Assembly: GCF_037392515.1 (NCBI RefSeq)
Contig: NC_090281.1
Coordinates: 43,500,645 to 43,564,644 of the forward strand
Origin: Haliotis asinina
Lineage: Eukaryota; Mollusca; Gastropoda; Lepetellida; Haliotidae
Reading direction: 5' to 3'
Length of the DNA: 64,000 bases
The notes below the pieces were generated by a model. The model was not told the DNA's origin and searched no databases. It saw nothing but the letters and a program-made list of their open reading frames with translations. Shown here piece by piece: positions 23,545 through 37,000 of this stretch; position 1 is the stretch's first letter, and each line of letters opens with the position of its first letter. The position numbers and the translations under genes were made by a program.

Positions 23545-23924
23545 ATCTCAGTAGTGTGGAACTCCCTTCCTCAAAAAGCTGTATCCGGCCCTATTATTTT
23601 TAACTATGGTTAGAATGGCAATGTACAGATTCTGTGTTTCTGTTGATAATAGCGTTACGGTCGCATCTATCATATTGCCTTGGGAAAAAAGCCCATAAAA
23701 CACACCTACGGATTTGTATTGTTTGTATGTAATATATTTTTAATCAGCAATGACAGAGCTGAAAGCCGTTTTGAATGGTAATTAGAGCAGTTTAAAAACA
23801 AAGATAAATAATCTTTTTGAAAAAGGGCACGGTTCTCATCCCTATTTTCAATAATCAGTAATCCAATGCATAGGCGGATCCAGAGGTGTGTGTGCGTGTG
23901 TGCGTGCGTGAGTGCAGGGGTGCG

Positions 23925-24106
23925 TACTTTACAGGAAGTTATACACGCGTGTCAAGAGACGGACAAGAAAATAACGTGAAAGTATGTTTACAGGAAGTTC
24001 TATACATGTGTTTAGAGACGGATGGGAAAATAAGGTTCAAGTACGTTTACAGGAAGTTGTATACACATGTCTAGAGACGGACGGGAAAACAACGTTAACG
24101 TGCGTT
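23925..24106. repeat. Inverted, short version of the 59-bp PAN minisatellite
   Basis: Three to four units carrying tttacaggaagttgtataca and tctagagacgga, the reverse complement of the units at 12139-12830, directly attached to the degenerate exon copy at 24106-24262. Confidence 0.9.
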
Positions 24107-24262
24107 TACAGGAAGCTGTATGCATGGCGTCATATGTTTCTGTCTGTTCTGGTGCCGTGTGGTAGGTGAGCTTCAGTGCCGGGGTTCTCGTCACCGAGAC
24201 AGATCTACTGTCTCCATCACTGAGACATCGTGAGAGACATTTCACTTTCCTTCTAGGAGAGC
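24106..24262 (-). pseudogene. Degenerate inverted copy of PAN exon 1
   Basis: Translates as KCLSRCLSDGDS then LKLTYHTAPEQTETYDAMHT and ASCK, matching residues about 55-104 of the protein at 11838. The third cysteine of the CxxxCxxxxxC cluster is Ser, a few residues around the next cysteine are deleted, and the upstream part has a stop and loses similarity. It is a partial duplicate that moved with its minisatellite. Confidence 0.85.
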
Positions 24263-24432
24263 TCCTCGCCCAGAGGGGGTATCACAAACAATCCGAGATG
24301 GTGTGTGTGCGCGCGTGATGGCGTGTGTGTTTTAAGAGGGTGGCAGTTAAACTCCTATATGCTCCAGAAATGTCCAGTATTTAGATACATCTGTTCATTG
24401 AAGACAATGTCCACAACAACTCCTAGCTATAA

Positions 24433-24600
24433 CTCAAGGATCCGGGTTATCGATGATCTTCCAGAACCCATGCCTGTTGCAAGTGGCAGCTAACGGGATC
24501 TTCCAGAACCCATGCCTGTTGTAAGCGGCAGCTAACGGGATCTTCCAGAACCCATGCCTGTTGTAAGTGGCAACTAACGGGATCTTCCAGACACATGCCT
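24433..24600 (-). repeat. SINE B segment expanded in tandem
   Basis: Four copies of gatcttccagaacccatgcc plus tgttgtaagtggcagctaacgg. The unit is the reverse of the family B segment around cgcctcttacgacaagcatgg. Confidence 0.88.
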
Positions 24601-24887
24601 GTTGGTTTGACACCGATTTCTTTTACGTGCAGATTTCTGGATAAAGTTTTTGTTTCAGCTAAGATATCAAAACGTGACAGATCGCATCATCATCATTTCG
24701 GCATCGCATGTCGGAGTTGTACATCTATCAAACTGACACAATATCAGAATATCTATATTCATCTGAGATTCTAATATAGACTGCATTTTTCTGCAGACTT
24801 CCAAAATTGTTGCGACACTTGCATAAAATAACATAGAGAGAAACATGAATTTAGTGATACATTTGTACTGTTATAGGTACTTTTGTT

Positions 24888-25045
24888 GGTGAGTTTGGTG
24901 CTACTCCGCTTTTAGCAAAATTCCAGAAATATCACCTGGGAGACACAATAAATGGGCTTTACACATTGTACCCATGTGGGGAATGAACAGGGTCTTCAGT
25001 GTGACAAGCCAACGCTTCAAGCACGAAGCTACCCCTGAGCCGCCA
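24888..25045 (-). repeat. tRNA-derived SINE (family A)
   Basis: Reverse copy: ttttagcaaaattccagaaa, gacacaataaatgggcttta, cacattgtacccatgtgggg, then gggtcttcagtgtgacaagc. Confidence 0.85.
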
Positions 25046-25219
25046 TAGGTAGCTGAAACTGTAGCGGTATACTGTATTATGCAGTAGGGTTTCATCACCA
25101 TTTCCACTGCATTCGGATATATCATCATATCCCAAGTGTAACAGACAACACATACCATGAACCATCCATAAGTAACTTTTGCTGAACCCCCGCAGTATCC
25201 TGGTACAGACATCAAACAG

Positions 25220-26785
25220 AATATATGGTCTATGTGATCCTTTGATCTGCATGATATGTATGACCTATGTGATCGACAAAATCCATGTGATCTACATGAC
25301 CTAAGTTATCCTTATGATCTTGTAGTCTATATGATCTATGAGATCCTATAATCTATGTGACCTATCTAATCAATCCACGTAATCTGCGATCCATATTATA
25401 TATATGATCTGTGATCCATATTATCTGACATCCACATGATCTATGAGATCCATGTGGCCTATGAGATCCATGTGATCTATGTGATCCATGTGATCCATAT
25501 GATCTCTATGTGATTTATATGATCTATGTGATTTATATGATCTATGTGATCCATATGATCTATGTGATTTATATGATCTATGTGATCCATATGATCTATG
25601 TGATTTATATGATCTATGTGATTCATATGATCTTATGTGATTTATATGATCTATGTGATTTATATGATCTATGTGATCCATATGATCTATGTGATTTATA
25701 TGATCTATGTGATTTATATGATCTATGTGATCCATATGATCTATGTGATTTATATGATCTATGTGATTTATATGATCTATGTGATCCATATGATCTATGT
25801 GATCCATATGATCTATGTGATTTATATGATCTATGTGATTTATATGATCTATGTGATCCATATCATCTATGTGATTTATATGATCTGTGTGATTTATATG
25901 ATCTATGTGATTTATATGATCTATGTGATTCATATGATCTTATGTGATTTATATGATCTATGTGATTTATATGATCTATGTGATCCATATGATCTATGTG
26001 ATTTATATGATCTATGTGATCCATATGATCTATGTGATCCATATGATCTATGTGATCCATATGATCTATGTGATTCATATGATCTATGTGATCCATATGA
26101 TCTGCGTGATTTATATGATCTATGTGATTTATATGATCTATGTGATTTATATGATCTATGTGATCCATATGATCTATGTGATCCATATGATCTATGTGAT
26201 TTATGTGATCCATATGATCTATGTGATTTATATGATCTATGTGATTTATATGATCTATGTGATCCATATGATCTATGTGATTTATATGATCTATGTGATT
26301 CATATGATCTATGTGATCCATATGATCTGTGTGATTTATATGATCTATGTGATTTATATGATCTATGTGATCCATATGATCTGTGATTCATATGATCTAT
26401 GTGATCCATATGATCTATGTGATTTGTATGATCTATGTGATTTATAATGATTTATGTGATCCATATGATCTATGTGATTCATATGATCTATGTGATTTAT
26501 ATGATCTATGTGATCCATATGATCTATGTGATCCATATGATCTGTGTGATCCATATGATCTATGTGATTCATATGATCTGTGTGATTTATATGATCTATG
26601 TGATCCATATGATCTATGTGATCCATATGATCTGTGTGATCCATATGATCTATGTGATTCATATGATCTGTGTGATTTATATGATCTATGTGATTCATAT
26701 GATCTATCAAATCTATACAATCATATGATCTGTGATTTATGTGACCTTTGTGATCTATATGATTAATATCATCTATATGTTCCAT
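25220..26785. repeat. 9/18-bp satellite block of about 1.5 kb
   Basis: Roughly 80 copies of tatgatctatgtgattta and variants with tatgatctatgtgatcca, built from a 9-base core, with degenerate flanking copies on the left. Because 18 is a multiple of three, most frames stay open (runs such as MIYVIYMIYVIH or HIDHINHIDH). These are not genes. Confidence 0.98.
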
Positions 26786-27057
26786 GTAAGTTTTATTTCC
26801 CCTGGCTGTCTCGACTAGCATGAGACACAGGTGACTTTACTATTCTGGCCTTTGTATCAAGATGGAGACAACTTGCAGCAACAAATCCCATAAACAGAGC
26901 ACAAACAAAACATATTCTTGTTTATTGTTTCAATAAATAATAGGCTTAACAACTGGCACACATGTCCTTTTCAGTGAAATTTTCACCAATAATTTGCCAT
27001 ATAGTAAAATATACACCAACAACCTGAGTACATATTCAATATTCTCTGGGGTCAGAG

Positions 27058-27290
27058 TAGTGAGTGAGTTTACTTCTACACCACACTCAGCAATATTCCA
27101 GCTATATGGCACTGATCTGTAAATAAGTCAGAACCAGACAGTCCACTGATCAGCAGCATGAGCATAGATGTATGCAATTATGATATGATGATATGTGCCT
27201 ACCAAGTCAGCAAGCCTGAAAGTCACCTCTCATGATATGCATGAGTTACTGAAGATCAGTTCTAAGCAGGATCTTCAAGGGCCTGAGGTG
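27058..27290 (+). repeat. SINE-like family B copy
   Basis: Starts gtgagtgagtttacttct, then cactcagcaatattccagct, ctgatcagcagcatgagcat and agcaggatcttcaaggg. Confidence 0.92.
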
Positions 27291-28380
27291 AGAGTAAGAG
27301 CAGCATGGTTACAAAGCCATACCACTTGGCATACAGGAATCCGATTTCTAAAATAAAAATAAAAAACCTGATCATGTACGAGCATGTTTGTGACTCAGGT
27401 ATTAATAAGGGGATGTTTTAGAGTTTGAAAACTAAACCATTAAATTAATTACTTCAAGATGGAAGCCACTATCAAGAGATAGTTATTTAGTATAGTAGGT
27501 TGATGCCACATTCTTTATCAGTCATCAATATTGTGCAAAAATTCCTCATAGAGAACTGGCCTGAATCTCTTAATCTCTGGGTAGAGAAAACTTATGAAGT
27601 TTCTGTGACTATCTTTATGGCTTGAATTGAAATTTCATTCACAACAAATGTTTTCATTCATTATTTGTTTACAAAATGGCGGCACACTATAAATTGTATA
27701 ACAGGAAAACAGAATCCCTGACTATGTAACCTAATTTTGAGACTACCGTAACCAGAACCATCACATATGTTTTTAAGGACTTATGATGAAGAAAACTGGG
27801 TTGACATGCACAATTTGCATCTCTTACTGTCAAACACTTAAGTTCCCAATATGTGGAAATACCAGTACCAGAATCGCAATACAATCTATTTGCCAATACA
27901 CAGCCCTAGTCACCCAATACAGGTTTCATAATATCCCTGGACCATCACCAACCATATGAAATTGAGTAACTGTAAATATTAAAACACACAATACGTTCTT
28001 CTCCCACAATAAAACCAAAACTTTTGTCTGACCCTATTCCAATATCAACAGTTTCAGTTATTTCCTACTAATACCCCGGACCAAATCTTTACCACTGCTT
28101 CTAATCTAATGACAGAATGGTAAAATGTGTCAGTCTACCACACTTCACTTAAGTGCCAGTTTGTATAAGCACAATCAGAAATTGTGACTGGAATGTCCAT
28201 TCTCAAATATTATTGAGTAAGTCCTGGGTACTTAGAAATCAAAATATAGCACAGATATAACAAACTTAGCATGGCATAGCAAATATAACACATAAATGTA
28301 TATAAACATCGTTAACTATTTGCACATGTAATACAAATTCCTCCAACACTGCAGCTGACAATCTGCATATTCCTGTCATA
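27291..28380. other. Non-coding stretch, nothing recognised
   Basis: AT-rich, with no supported exon on either strand. Confidence 0.4.
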
Positions 28381-28434
28381 GTGAGTGAGTGAGTGAGTGA
28401 GTGAGTGAGTGAGTGAGTGAGTGAGTGAGTGAGT
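28381..28434. repeat. (GTGA)n microsatellite
   Basis: About 13 copies of GTGA, leading into a family B/A SINE start (gtttaatactgctttaaa). This is the expanded SINE tail. Confidence 0.97.
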
Positions 28435-30389
28435 TTAATACTGCTTTAAACACTATTCCAGCACTGCCCTTGGACGACAGCTCAATGCAGAAGAACAGTC
28501 TAGGGTGGAGGTCTTACATATTCCATGGGCAGAGATGCCAACTCCAAACTGGTAAAATTAGGAATCTGAGATCCCTAAGAAAGAAACAATTTGGAATTTT
28601 CCCAATAAATTAAGAATCCCTATAAACTGTTACACTCAAAGTGTGAAACATTTCAATGCCATTATATACAGCGATCCTCATACAACTGAACATACTCAAC
28701 TCCCACATTAATTTTTTGTGTAGACAATTTGACAGCTTCTATAAATAAAGTATAATATTTATCTAATTATCATTATTCACAGTCAATTAAGTAAGACTAT
28801 CTATATTTTTGTTATGTTTTGACTAAAATCTGAAAGAATTTGGTTTTGTTGGAATGGCGGAATGGGCTTGGATTTTTTGGATGATTCTGAGATATTTGGG
28901 AGGGTTGGCATCTCTGCATTGGCATGAGTACAGCACTGACAAACCTACAAATATAATCAAGACAGCCAAGGATTTGAATCCTCAATCACTGCATTCTGCA
29001 GTGCTCATGAGAGGTAACTCTGACAACCAAATGCAGCACTAGGATGTTTGGTGGAAATCTAAGCAGCTGACACTGTCTGTTTTGCTCCGTTTCAACAGCA
29101 TTCAACATCATAACGTAACGTTTGTAGGTAAACATCTTCACAAAAGGTACTATAACTAAAAGTTGCACCAGGAATTAAAAGCGGAAAAAATGTCACTCTG
29201 TACTGAGAGAATATACCAGTTTCTCGTATTGCATACTCCCTAACATGGATTTGGACCACATTGAGGATGTAATTGAATTAGGGGTTGTGTTGAGACAAGC
29301 ACCACTTTGACAAGGATTTCATTATTATTTCCACACAAGCTTCCTATTGGAGCCAAGTCAAAAACAGAATCTTAGACAGGAAATATATTAGAAAATATAT
29401 ATGGGCAGATATTTCTACAAACCAAGGATCAAAATCATTAAAAATGTGAAAATCTAGAGAAATGGACATTGGATCCTGGAACATCGAAGGAATGAAATTA
29501 TGAGTATTTTACATGTTGGATTATTACTGGTAGATAAAACCGTGTTGCTGAAGGTTTTGCAACAATCACACACAATTGAATTGATCAACAATTCTGGTAG
29601 TAGAATTCAAACTGAGAAATTTTATGTAAGTATGAGGACATGAACATGTTTAATGTCAGTGATAAATCAGTTTTATAGCAGACCCCTTGTATTCCACATT
29701 TGACAAACAAAAGCTTTCTTATGAGGAGGCAATAATATTTCATAATATCAAAGAAAACATTTCATGTCTGAATGTATCACAACGTGATCAGTTTGAGTTA
29801 AGGTGATCATGTTGGCCTTCAGTTTCATGTTCTCTAGTAACAACATTGTTGCTACAAACAACAGAATATTTTAACAATATTTCAGGATCTGCAGAATATG
29901 TTCAGGAAATAATGACCTAGATTTTCAAAGCTCTCCTTGTGCTAAGATGGTTGTAAAAGCCATGCATTAACACTAACTAGTGACTTAGCTCTAAGAGAGC
30001 ATTGAAAATCTCGGAGCCAGAATCTGGACATATTTGTTGCTAAAATTTGCCACTGATGAAAATGTTTGGAGGACAATGACTTTCACAGATGAAATCGGTT
30101 TGGAATAATTCCAATTTATCTGAAACTATAGCATGCTTCTTTTATATTTCTGGTCAGCTGGAAAGCCTCTCCATGCAACTGGCTTGTCTGATCATCTTCA
30201 GGGAGATGGACAGAGAACAGTAACTGCATCATGAACCATTGTGATTCCTGATGGTAGGCAGCAGTTGTTGGCCGTCTTCACTGACATGAGCTCTCATCAT
30301 AGCTTCATTAGTCTCAGTATTTCCTGGAAGGTACAGAATGGTGAAAATGAGTTGAACAGTATCCCCCAAACAATCAAAACGGCTGCTTG
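28435..30389. other. Non-coding stretch, possible transposon debris
   Basis: No supported gene. The segment around 30050-30290 has transposase-like scraps (for example TFTDEIGLE on the plus strand), but too broken to classify. Confidence 0.3.
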
Positions 30390-30595
30390 TAAATAATCGA
30401 GTCTGAACCTGACAATCCAGTGATCAACAGCATGAGCATCAATCTGTGCTCTATGGGGGAACCAATGACATGTCAACCAAGTGCGAGCCTGACCACCTGA
30501 TCCTGTTAGTCGCCTCTTACAACAAGCATAGTTGCCTTTTATGGAGAGCATGGGTTGCTGAAGGCCTTTTCTGTGCTGGATCTTCACCAGTCCGA
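30390..30595 (+). repeat. SINE-like family B copy
   Basis: ttgtaaataatcgagtctg, then gatcaacagcatgagcatc, gatcctgttagtcgcc, gggttgctgaaggcc. Confidence 0.9.
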
Positions 30596-30602
30596 AGTAG
30601 GA

Positions 30603-30690
30603 TAGCGTGTTGGTTAAAACACTCACTTACCTAAAGGACCAGGTTTGATTCCCCTCATGAGTGCAGTGTGTAAAGTTCCGTACAACAAAA
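30603..30690 (+). repeat. tRNA-derived SINE (family A), head only
   Basis: agcgtgttggttaaaacact followed by a box-B-like ggtttgattcccc and gtgcagtgtgtaaag. Confidence 0.75.
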
Positions 30691-30892
30691 CCTTACAATG
30701 TTGGTATTTGCTAAACACAAGATACAGTAATGAATGAAAGTTGAACCAGCTCTTCCCATGTTTCCATGGTGATAGACTGATGATGCCCACTCAGGAATTC
30801 AGCATTTCCTGAACTGAAGTTCTTGGGGGTTCTTCCTGAACTTTGGGGATGAGGGTAGCTCACAGAGTTTATAGAATTACATTTTTCATGTG

Positions 30893-31096
30893 TCACCAGT
30901 CTTTGAAATGGTCCCAATGTCTTGAAAAACAGATACAACATGTAAAACCGAATGTTGTGGACTTGAAACCATCTAAAGGTTCCATCATTACCATTGTGAG
31001 TCTGTAGGAATCCTTCTGCAACTTTTCGATGACATCAAAGTGGTCTGTATCGCTGACGTCCATGTACCGCGTCTTCACCTTTCTGGCAGACAGCTC
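30893..31096 (-). CDS. AFMID: AFMID exon 10 (catalytic His269) and stop
   Basis: cttgtttcag|GAGCTG to TGA at 30893. DTDHFDVIEKL supplies the catalytic His. The 28 residues after SYRLTMVM are poorly family-like; an alternative donor ATG|gtaatg could shorten the tail. Confidence 0.85.
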   Translation of the reverse strand, partial: ELSARKVKTRYMDVSDTDHFDVIEKLQKDSYRLTMVMMEPLDGFKSTTFGFTCCICFSRHWDHFKDW

Positions 31097-34000
31097 CTGA
31101 AACAAGTGGACCAGGCACACACTTCCAAAACAGTCTGTAGTTCACTAGCACAGCCTTATTCAGAAGATTGTAGACTGAGTGAATGAGACACCTGACATGG
31201 TTTTCATTGCAATATTCTGGTGAGCTAGTCAGTGGTTGATGTAATGAGCAACATACCCAGTCACCACACACTAGTGTTGGGAACTGGCTAAAATCTCACA
31301 ACTGCTGATTACTTCATTACCAACGATTAATCATAAAAAAAAGTCGGTTAGCGTCATTTTCAAATTTTCCTATCCAGGTTGTTATGGCAGATATGTATAA
31401 CATAATGCAACTTGACACTTTAATATCCAATTTATCATGAACATACATTTCCTGGAGACTTCAAAAAATATTTAGTCATAAGTTTTGATTTAGTAAAGTG
31501 ATTTTTCTAAGAAGTAAGCAAGTTTTCAGATCCTGACAACACTGAAGACATGTTCCATTGTCAAGTGTCTCAGAGACTATAATAATAGTTCCAAAATCAT
31601 TTGTGTTCGATTATGAGAAAATGCGATCGATTGCTTGGTCGTTTAGTCACTGCAGCCCATCTTTGATTATTTCAATTACTCAGTACACCACTACCACACA
31701 AAGTCAGTCACTACACAGAACAATCTTACTGACCTCATCTAAATTTGTGTAGAAAGCACCTGCTTGTATAAGAGTGACAGAATTGTATCATTGATTATCA
31801 TAACGGCCTACTCGGACAACATGACACCCTCCAGATTCACTAAGGAACTTACAACCTTTCATCCTTACACCTCACAACTGAAATGCTTTAAATCTTCATC
31901 ATACAATCTAAAATGAAACTCATTTGGACATAGTACTTAAAATGTTCATGAATGCCAACTTGTTCTCATCACAATATGGTTAGAATAATGATGATGTGGC
32001 TTAAAGCTCAACTGAACTGAACTCATCCTAATGTCTGTGTAACCTACAAGTGAATGAGGGAGCTTAGCTGTATGCCATGAATATCACGACAGAGAACATC
32101 AGAAATGGGCTTCACAAATCGTTCCTATGTGGTGAATTCGACCCAGGTCTTAAGCATATTGAGTGAAAACTTTATCCACTAGGCTACGCCACCATGCTGA
32201 TTATTGATATGAAAATTGTGTTATCGATAATATCATACACCTGCATTTGTGATAGACAATTTGCAGACAAATATAGTATGTTTCATAGTCTGCTTTCTAA
32301 ATACTTTCAAGACACTGTTTTGTTAATAAGAAATGCAAAACATGTCACAACTCACCAATGATGTGAAATATATTAATTTCTTTAAGATACTTTTGGCATT
32401 TTTGCTCAAAATTACATTTCTGATATTTATCGATACCTGCTCGATATTTAGTTCATGATTGTTAATCAGCGTAATCTAAATTGATAGCTAGCTCTAGCAA
32501 CTAGTATAGTGTGGGCTTAAAGTATGAATATAATTTCTTACTTTTTCCAGATCAGCACTTTGCCTACGGAACTCAGGTGGGTCATATTCAGCAACAGCAA
32601 TGAGGATGTCGCGGCCCTGGCTGAGCTTAGCAATCTCGGCGATGAAGTTGGCAGGACTGAACCGCCAGGCATCCTCCCTGCAGAGGCAAGTTGAGGCAGT
32701 GTCAGCAACAACAACAACACCAACAACAAACACAAATATGTCACAAAAATTTGAAGATCTGACCTTGTCACTTATGTTCAACCAATACATAAACCAGTTA
32801 GACAACACATCTTGTGGACGCCAACATCAGCCTATTATTTTGCATAAACTGCACATTACAAAACAGCTGTAACATGTAAACTAGGGCTGTAACGATGCAT
32901 TCAACTACTGATGGATTGCAGTTGTTGAGTCTCCGATAGCTATTAATCGATAGTAGATACTAAAATACAGGATATTTGGGAGCAGACTTGCAGATTCATT
33001 GAGCCTATGCTGTTGCTGTTTACTTGATCTGGGTGTCAAGTTACATGTCAGTTATTAGAAGAGACTGAAACTACTTCAAAGAGATTAAAACTACTTCAAC
33101 TTGCTTTCACTTCACATAAATTATACATTCATTTAGGAAGACTTCAGTTACGACAGTTGAAGGAGAAAAAGCACTGCTATCACAATAGTTGTTCCCCTCA
33201 ATGGTCAACCCTGATGTTAACAATGCAGACAATGCACTGGGTAAACAAACACAGACACAGAGAATGAAACATACAGACAGTCCCTGAAATCCGCAGACAA
33301 GCCATCTATAGACTCTATCATACACGCATGCACGCACACACACACACACACACGCATGCACCCACAGATGGAGATCGAGAGAGCATGAACAAAAACAAAC
33401 TTGAGCGTCAAATACTAACATACTCATTCAGTTTTAGCGGCTCATTGACATATGTTTTCGTCAGAGGTCGAAGATCATACACTCCACTGACTAGAGCTGC
33501 ACCTGGAAAGAAGCAAAGTATCACATATTACCCTCTTGAAACAAATATGCTGAGGGAAACAAATAGGGGAACACCACTTCATGGCAGGGTTATTGTATTC
33601 ACTCTCAGGTTTCATTCAACAGGTGATAAAAACTGAACAATTTTAAAGGAATGCTTGAATTTCCCTGTGTTCCATACTTTGCTTCTCTAAGTAGACTATA
33701 GTGTATTACAGACCTATAGGTCATAGTAGTATATTATCACTAAGTAGTACATTATCACTAAACACATGCCCCTATAGGTCATAGTAGTATATTATCACTA
33801 AGTAGTACATTATCACGAAACACCTGCCCCCTAAAGGTCATAGTAGTACATTATCACTAAACACCTGCCCCCTAAAGGTCATAGTAGTACACTGTCACTA
33901 AACACCTGCCCCCTATAGGTCATAGTATTATATTATCACTAAACACCTGCCCCTGTAGGTCATAGTAGTATATAATCACTAAACACCTGCCCCCTAATGG

Positions 34001-37000
34001 TCATAGTAGTACATTATCACTAAACACCTGCCCCCTAAAGGTCATAGTAGTATATTATCACTAAGTAGTATATTATCACTAAACACCTGCCCCTATAGGT
34101 CATAGTAGTATATTATCACTAAGTAGTATATTATCACTAAACACCTGCCCCTATCGGTCATAGTAGTATATAATCACTAAACACCTGCCCCCTAAAGGTC
34201 ATAGTAGTACACTGTCACTAAACACCTGCCCCCTAAAGGTCATAGTAGTACACTGTCACTAAACACCTGCCCCCTATAGGTCATAGTAGTATATTATCAC
34301 TAAGTAGTACACTGTCACTAAACACCTGCCCCCTAAAGGTCATAGTAGTACATTATCACTAAACACCTGCCCCCTATAGGTCATAGTAGTATATTATCAC
34401 TAAACACCTGCCCCCTATAGGTCATAGTAGTATATTATCACTAAGTAGTATATTATCACTAAACACCTGCCCCCTAAAGGTCATAGTAGTAGACTGTCAC
34501 TAAACACCTGCCCCCTATAGGTCATAGTAGTATATTATCACTAAGTAGTACATTATCACTAAACACCTGCCCCCTATAGGTCATAGTAGTATACTATCAC
34601 TAAACACCTGCCCCTGTAGGTCATAGTAGTATATTATCACTAAACAACTGCCCCCTAAAGGTCAATACACCAAATAAGACAGTGAGGCAAGTTTATTAGT
34701 TTGTATTGTCAAAAATAGAACACATAAAAAATAATCATGTCCATGTGATACAAGCTGAACTTCAGCATGACTCATAATTTTCAAATGCTTGTATCCTCAA
34801 GACTAGTTTGAAATGTTCAACAAATGTTTACTGCGTCATGTGAAACAGATGTGTAATATTGTCAGTTTCGTAAAATGAGGTCTATTACTCCAGTCCAATA
34901 CTATATGATACATCTACAGAAGGTCAACCAAAGTCATCTCTGACCTGCGTTCTTTATCTCAGCCTTCTATTGTGATTTGGATATAATTTCCTATAAACTG
35001 TAATAACAGAAGCTTAATTAATCACTTGATTGTGCATGTTTTGTGGAGTTGATGTCAAAGTGCAAAGATGGGGTGATTAAAATATAAAAAATATACATGC
35101 CATTGTGGCATGATGTTAAATGAAGACGTGCCAGTATGAATGCTTAGCTAACTCTTACTAAGAATTTCTACAGCCCTGACACTGATTATGAGACTGGAAA
35201 GTTGGTGCAACTTTCTACTGTTCCATATAAAGTTAATATATCTGAGTTAAAGATGTAATTTTTACTTACAAACTATCTTTAATAATCATATTCTGCAGTT
35301 GGAACCACCACAATATGACACAAATAAGTAAATATTAAATTTGCATCCACATTGAATTCATCACCTGAGCAGGGGGTTAAGGATATGAAACCAGCTTGAA
35401 CTCGGTGCAACCTTCCGTAATATCCCTGTGGCACCAGACAAAAGCAGATTGCACTTGCTGCTCAGTACAAAATTATACCTAATGCATGAGTTTAGTATTG
35501 ATGATTTAGAGCATCACTACAACATTATTATTCAAGGTATGATATACCCTTTCATATTACTTTATAACATTCAGACATGTACAGTATCAGTTATCAAATC
35601 ACTGTCCTTGTGCTAATCACAGTCATTTCTCCAAGCCAGTTCTACATCTGTTCTACTGTCTGCTTACCTGCTGAAGTCTCTGTTCTATGAACAGCAAAAT
35701 GATAGCAAGTATTGGAGCAAGTTGGCATAAATATGAAGTTGCAGACTGCAGATTCAGATTGCACCCCGGCACCAGTGTTCTAAATGCTTAATTCTTTTTG
35801 TTTTGGGGGTTTTTAAATTAAATTCTATTTCAAACATTTAAGCATATAGAAGGCAAACATAAAATAAGGAAAACGTACATTTCAATGATCAGTGAATGTA
35901 TGTAGGGCATGGATAAGGGTAATGAATGTGTTATTGTTTTAGCAGATTAATTCATTTATACTATAAATGACACTATATATGGTAGAATTAAAGAGATTGC
36001 TGACAACAACTGTGATTGATCATTTTATGAGCACTTCAACGGATAGCTTGGGCAGTTGTTTCCATTTTCTCTGTAAGTAGCTAGTCCTGTTATTTTTTCT
36101 TCCTGTGGATTTTTCATGTTTGCAAATGTCCTTTATTGTTGTAATAAACAAGTAGGTCAGTGTTAGGACAATTCTGTTATGCTGCTTAAGACCTGACATG
36201 CAGATAAATCGTCGGCTTTGAGTAATATATGATTAACTTTGTGAACGTTCAAGCCTAACCCAAACATTACACATGATTAAATGCTTAAGTAGAGCACAGC
36301 TAGTAACAATCTTTTTGGCCTGACCTTTGATCATTTCGCTGTCGAAAGCATCATCTTCAGCAAACTCACAAGCCAGCATCATGGCTGCCAGGTGAGCTCC
36401 AGCTGAGTGACCACACAGGTAGATACCCCTGTAACCATAGCAAACAAATATTCTGACCACACAAGATTTTTATTAAGATTATCTTCACATAGAATTCATT
36501 ATCCATACAGAACTGTCCAGAGTGAGTATTAGCACTGCTTTTAAGAGGTTTCAAGATTTGACAGCTTCACAATTACCACTCAGGTCAAAACCATGAGTAT
36601 CAGTGCTGTGCCCACAGATGGGGCCAGTAAGAGTTTGAACCTAAGGTAGTCAGACAATAAGTTTATGGCATGATCCATTCCAACACATCATCACTACGAA
36701 GTTGGTTTGTTTGTTTAACGTTTAACGCCACACTCAGAAATATTCCAGCTATGTGGCAGCAGTGACCAGACATATGAGATATGATGACATGTCAGCCAAT
36801 TCCGATAGTTGCCTCTTACAACAAGCATGTTTCTAACATGCAGTTCTAACCCAGATCTTCATTGGGGTCAATCACTTCAGTGAGTATAGGTTTAGCACTT
36901 TTTAGGAATATTCCAGCAAAAGAATTGGGCTTCATACATAGTACCCATGGGGAGATTATCTCGGGTCTTCAGCATGACAGGCAAACAATCCCTATGGAGG

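Noticed and set aside
25220..26785. CRISPR array
   Set aside because: There are no unique spacers between the repeats, and the genome is eukaryotic.
25421..26821. Many overlapping frames up to 249 codons (MIYVIY / HIDHIN / SHRSYK types)
   Set aside because: An 18-bp repeat without stops keeps most frames open; not evidence of a gene.
31260..31350. hAT-like terminal motif tagtgttgggaa
   Set aside because: No matching opposite end or target duplication could be located by eye; a similar lone end (ctagggctgtaacgatgcat) occurs near 32881.
36233..36460. Frame starting MVRIFVCYGYR read as the AFMID N-terminus
   Set aside because: The first residues are intron read-through; the acceptor ggttacag|G at 36428 and in-frame upstream exons place this as exon 7.
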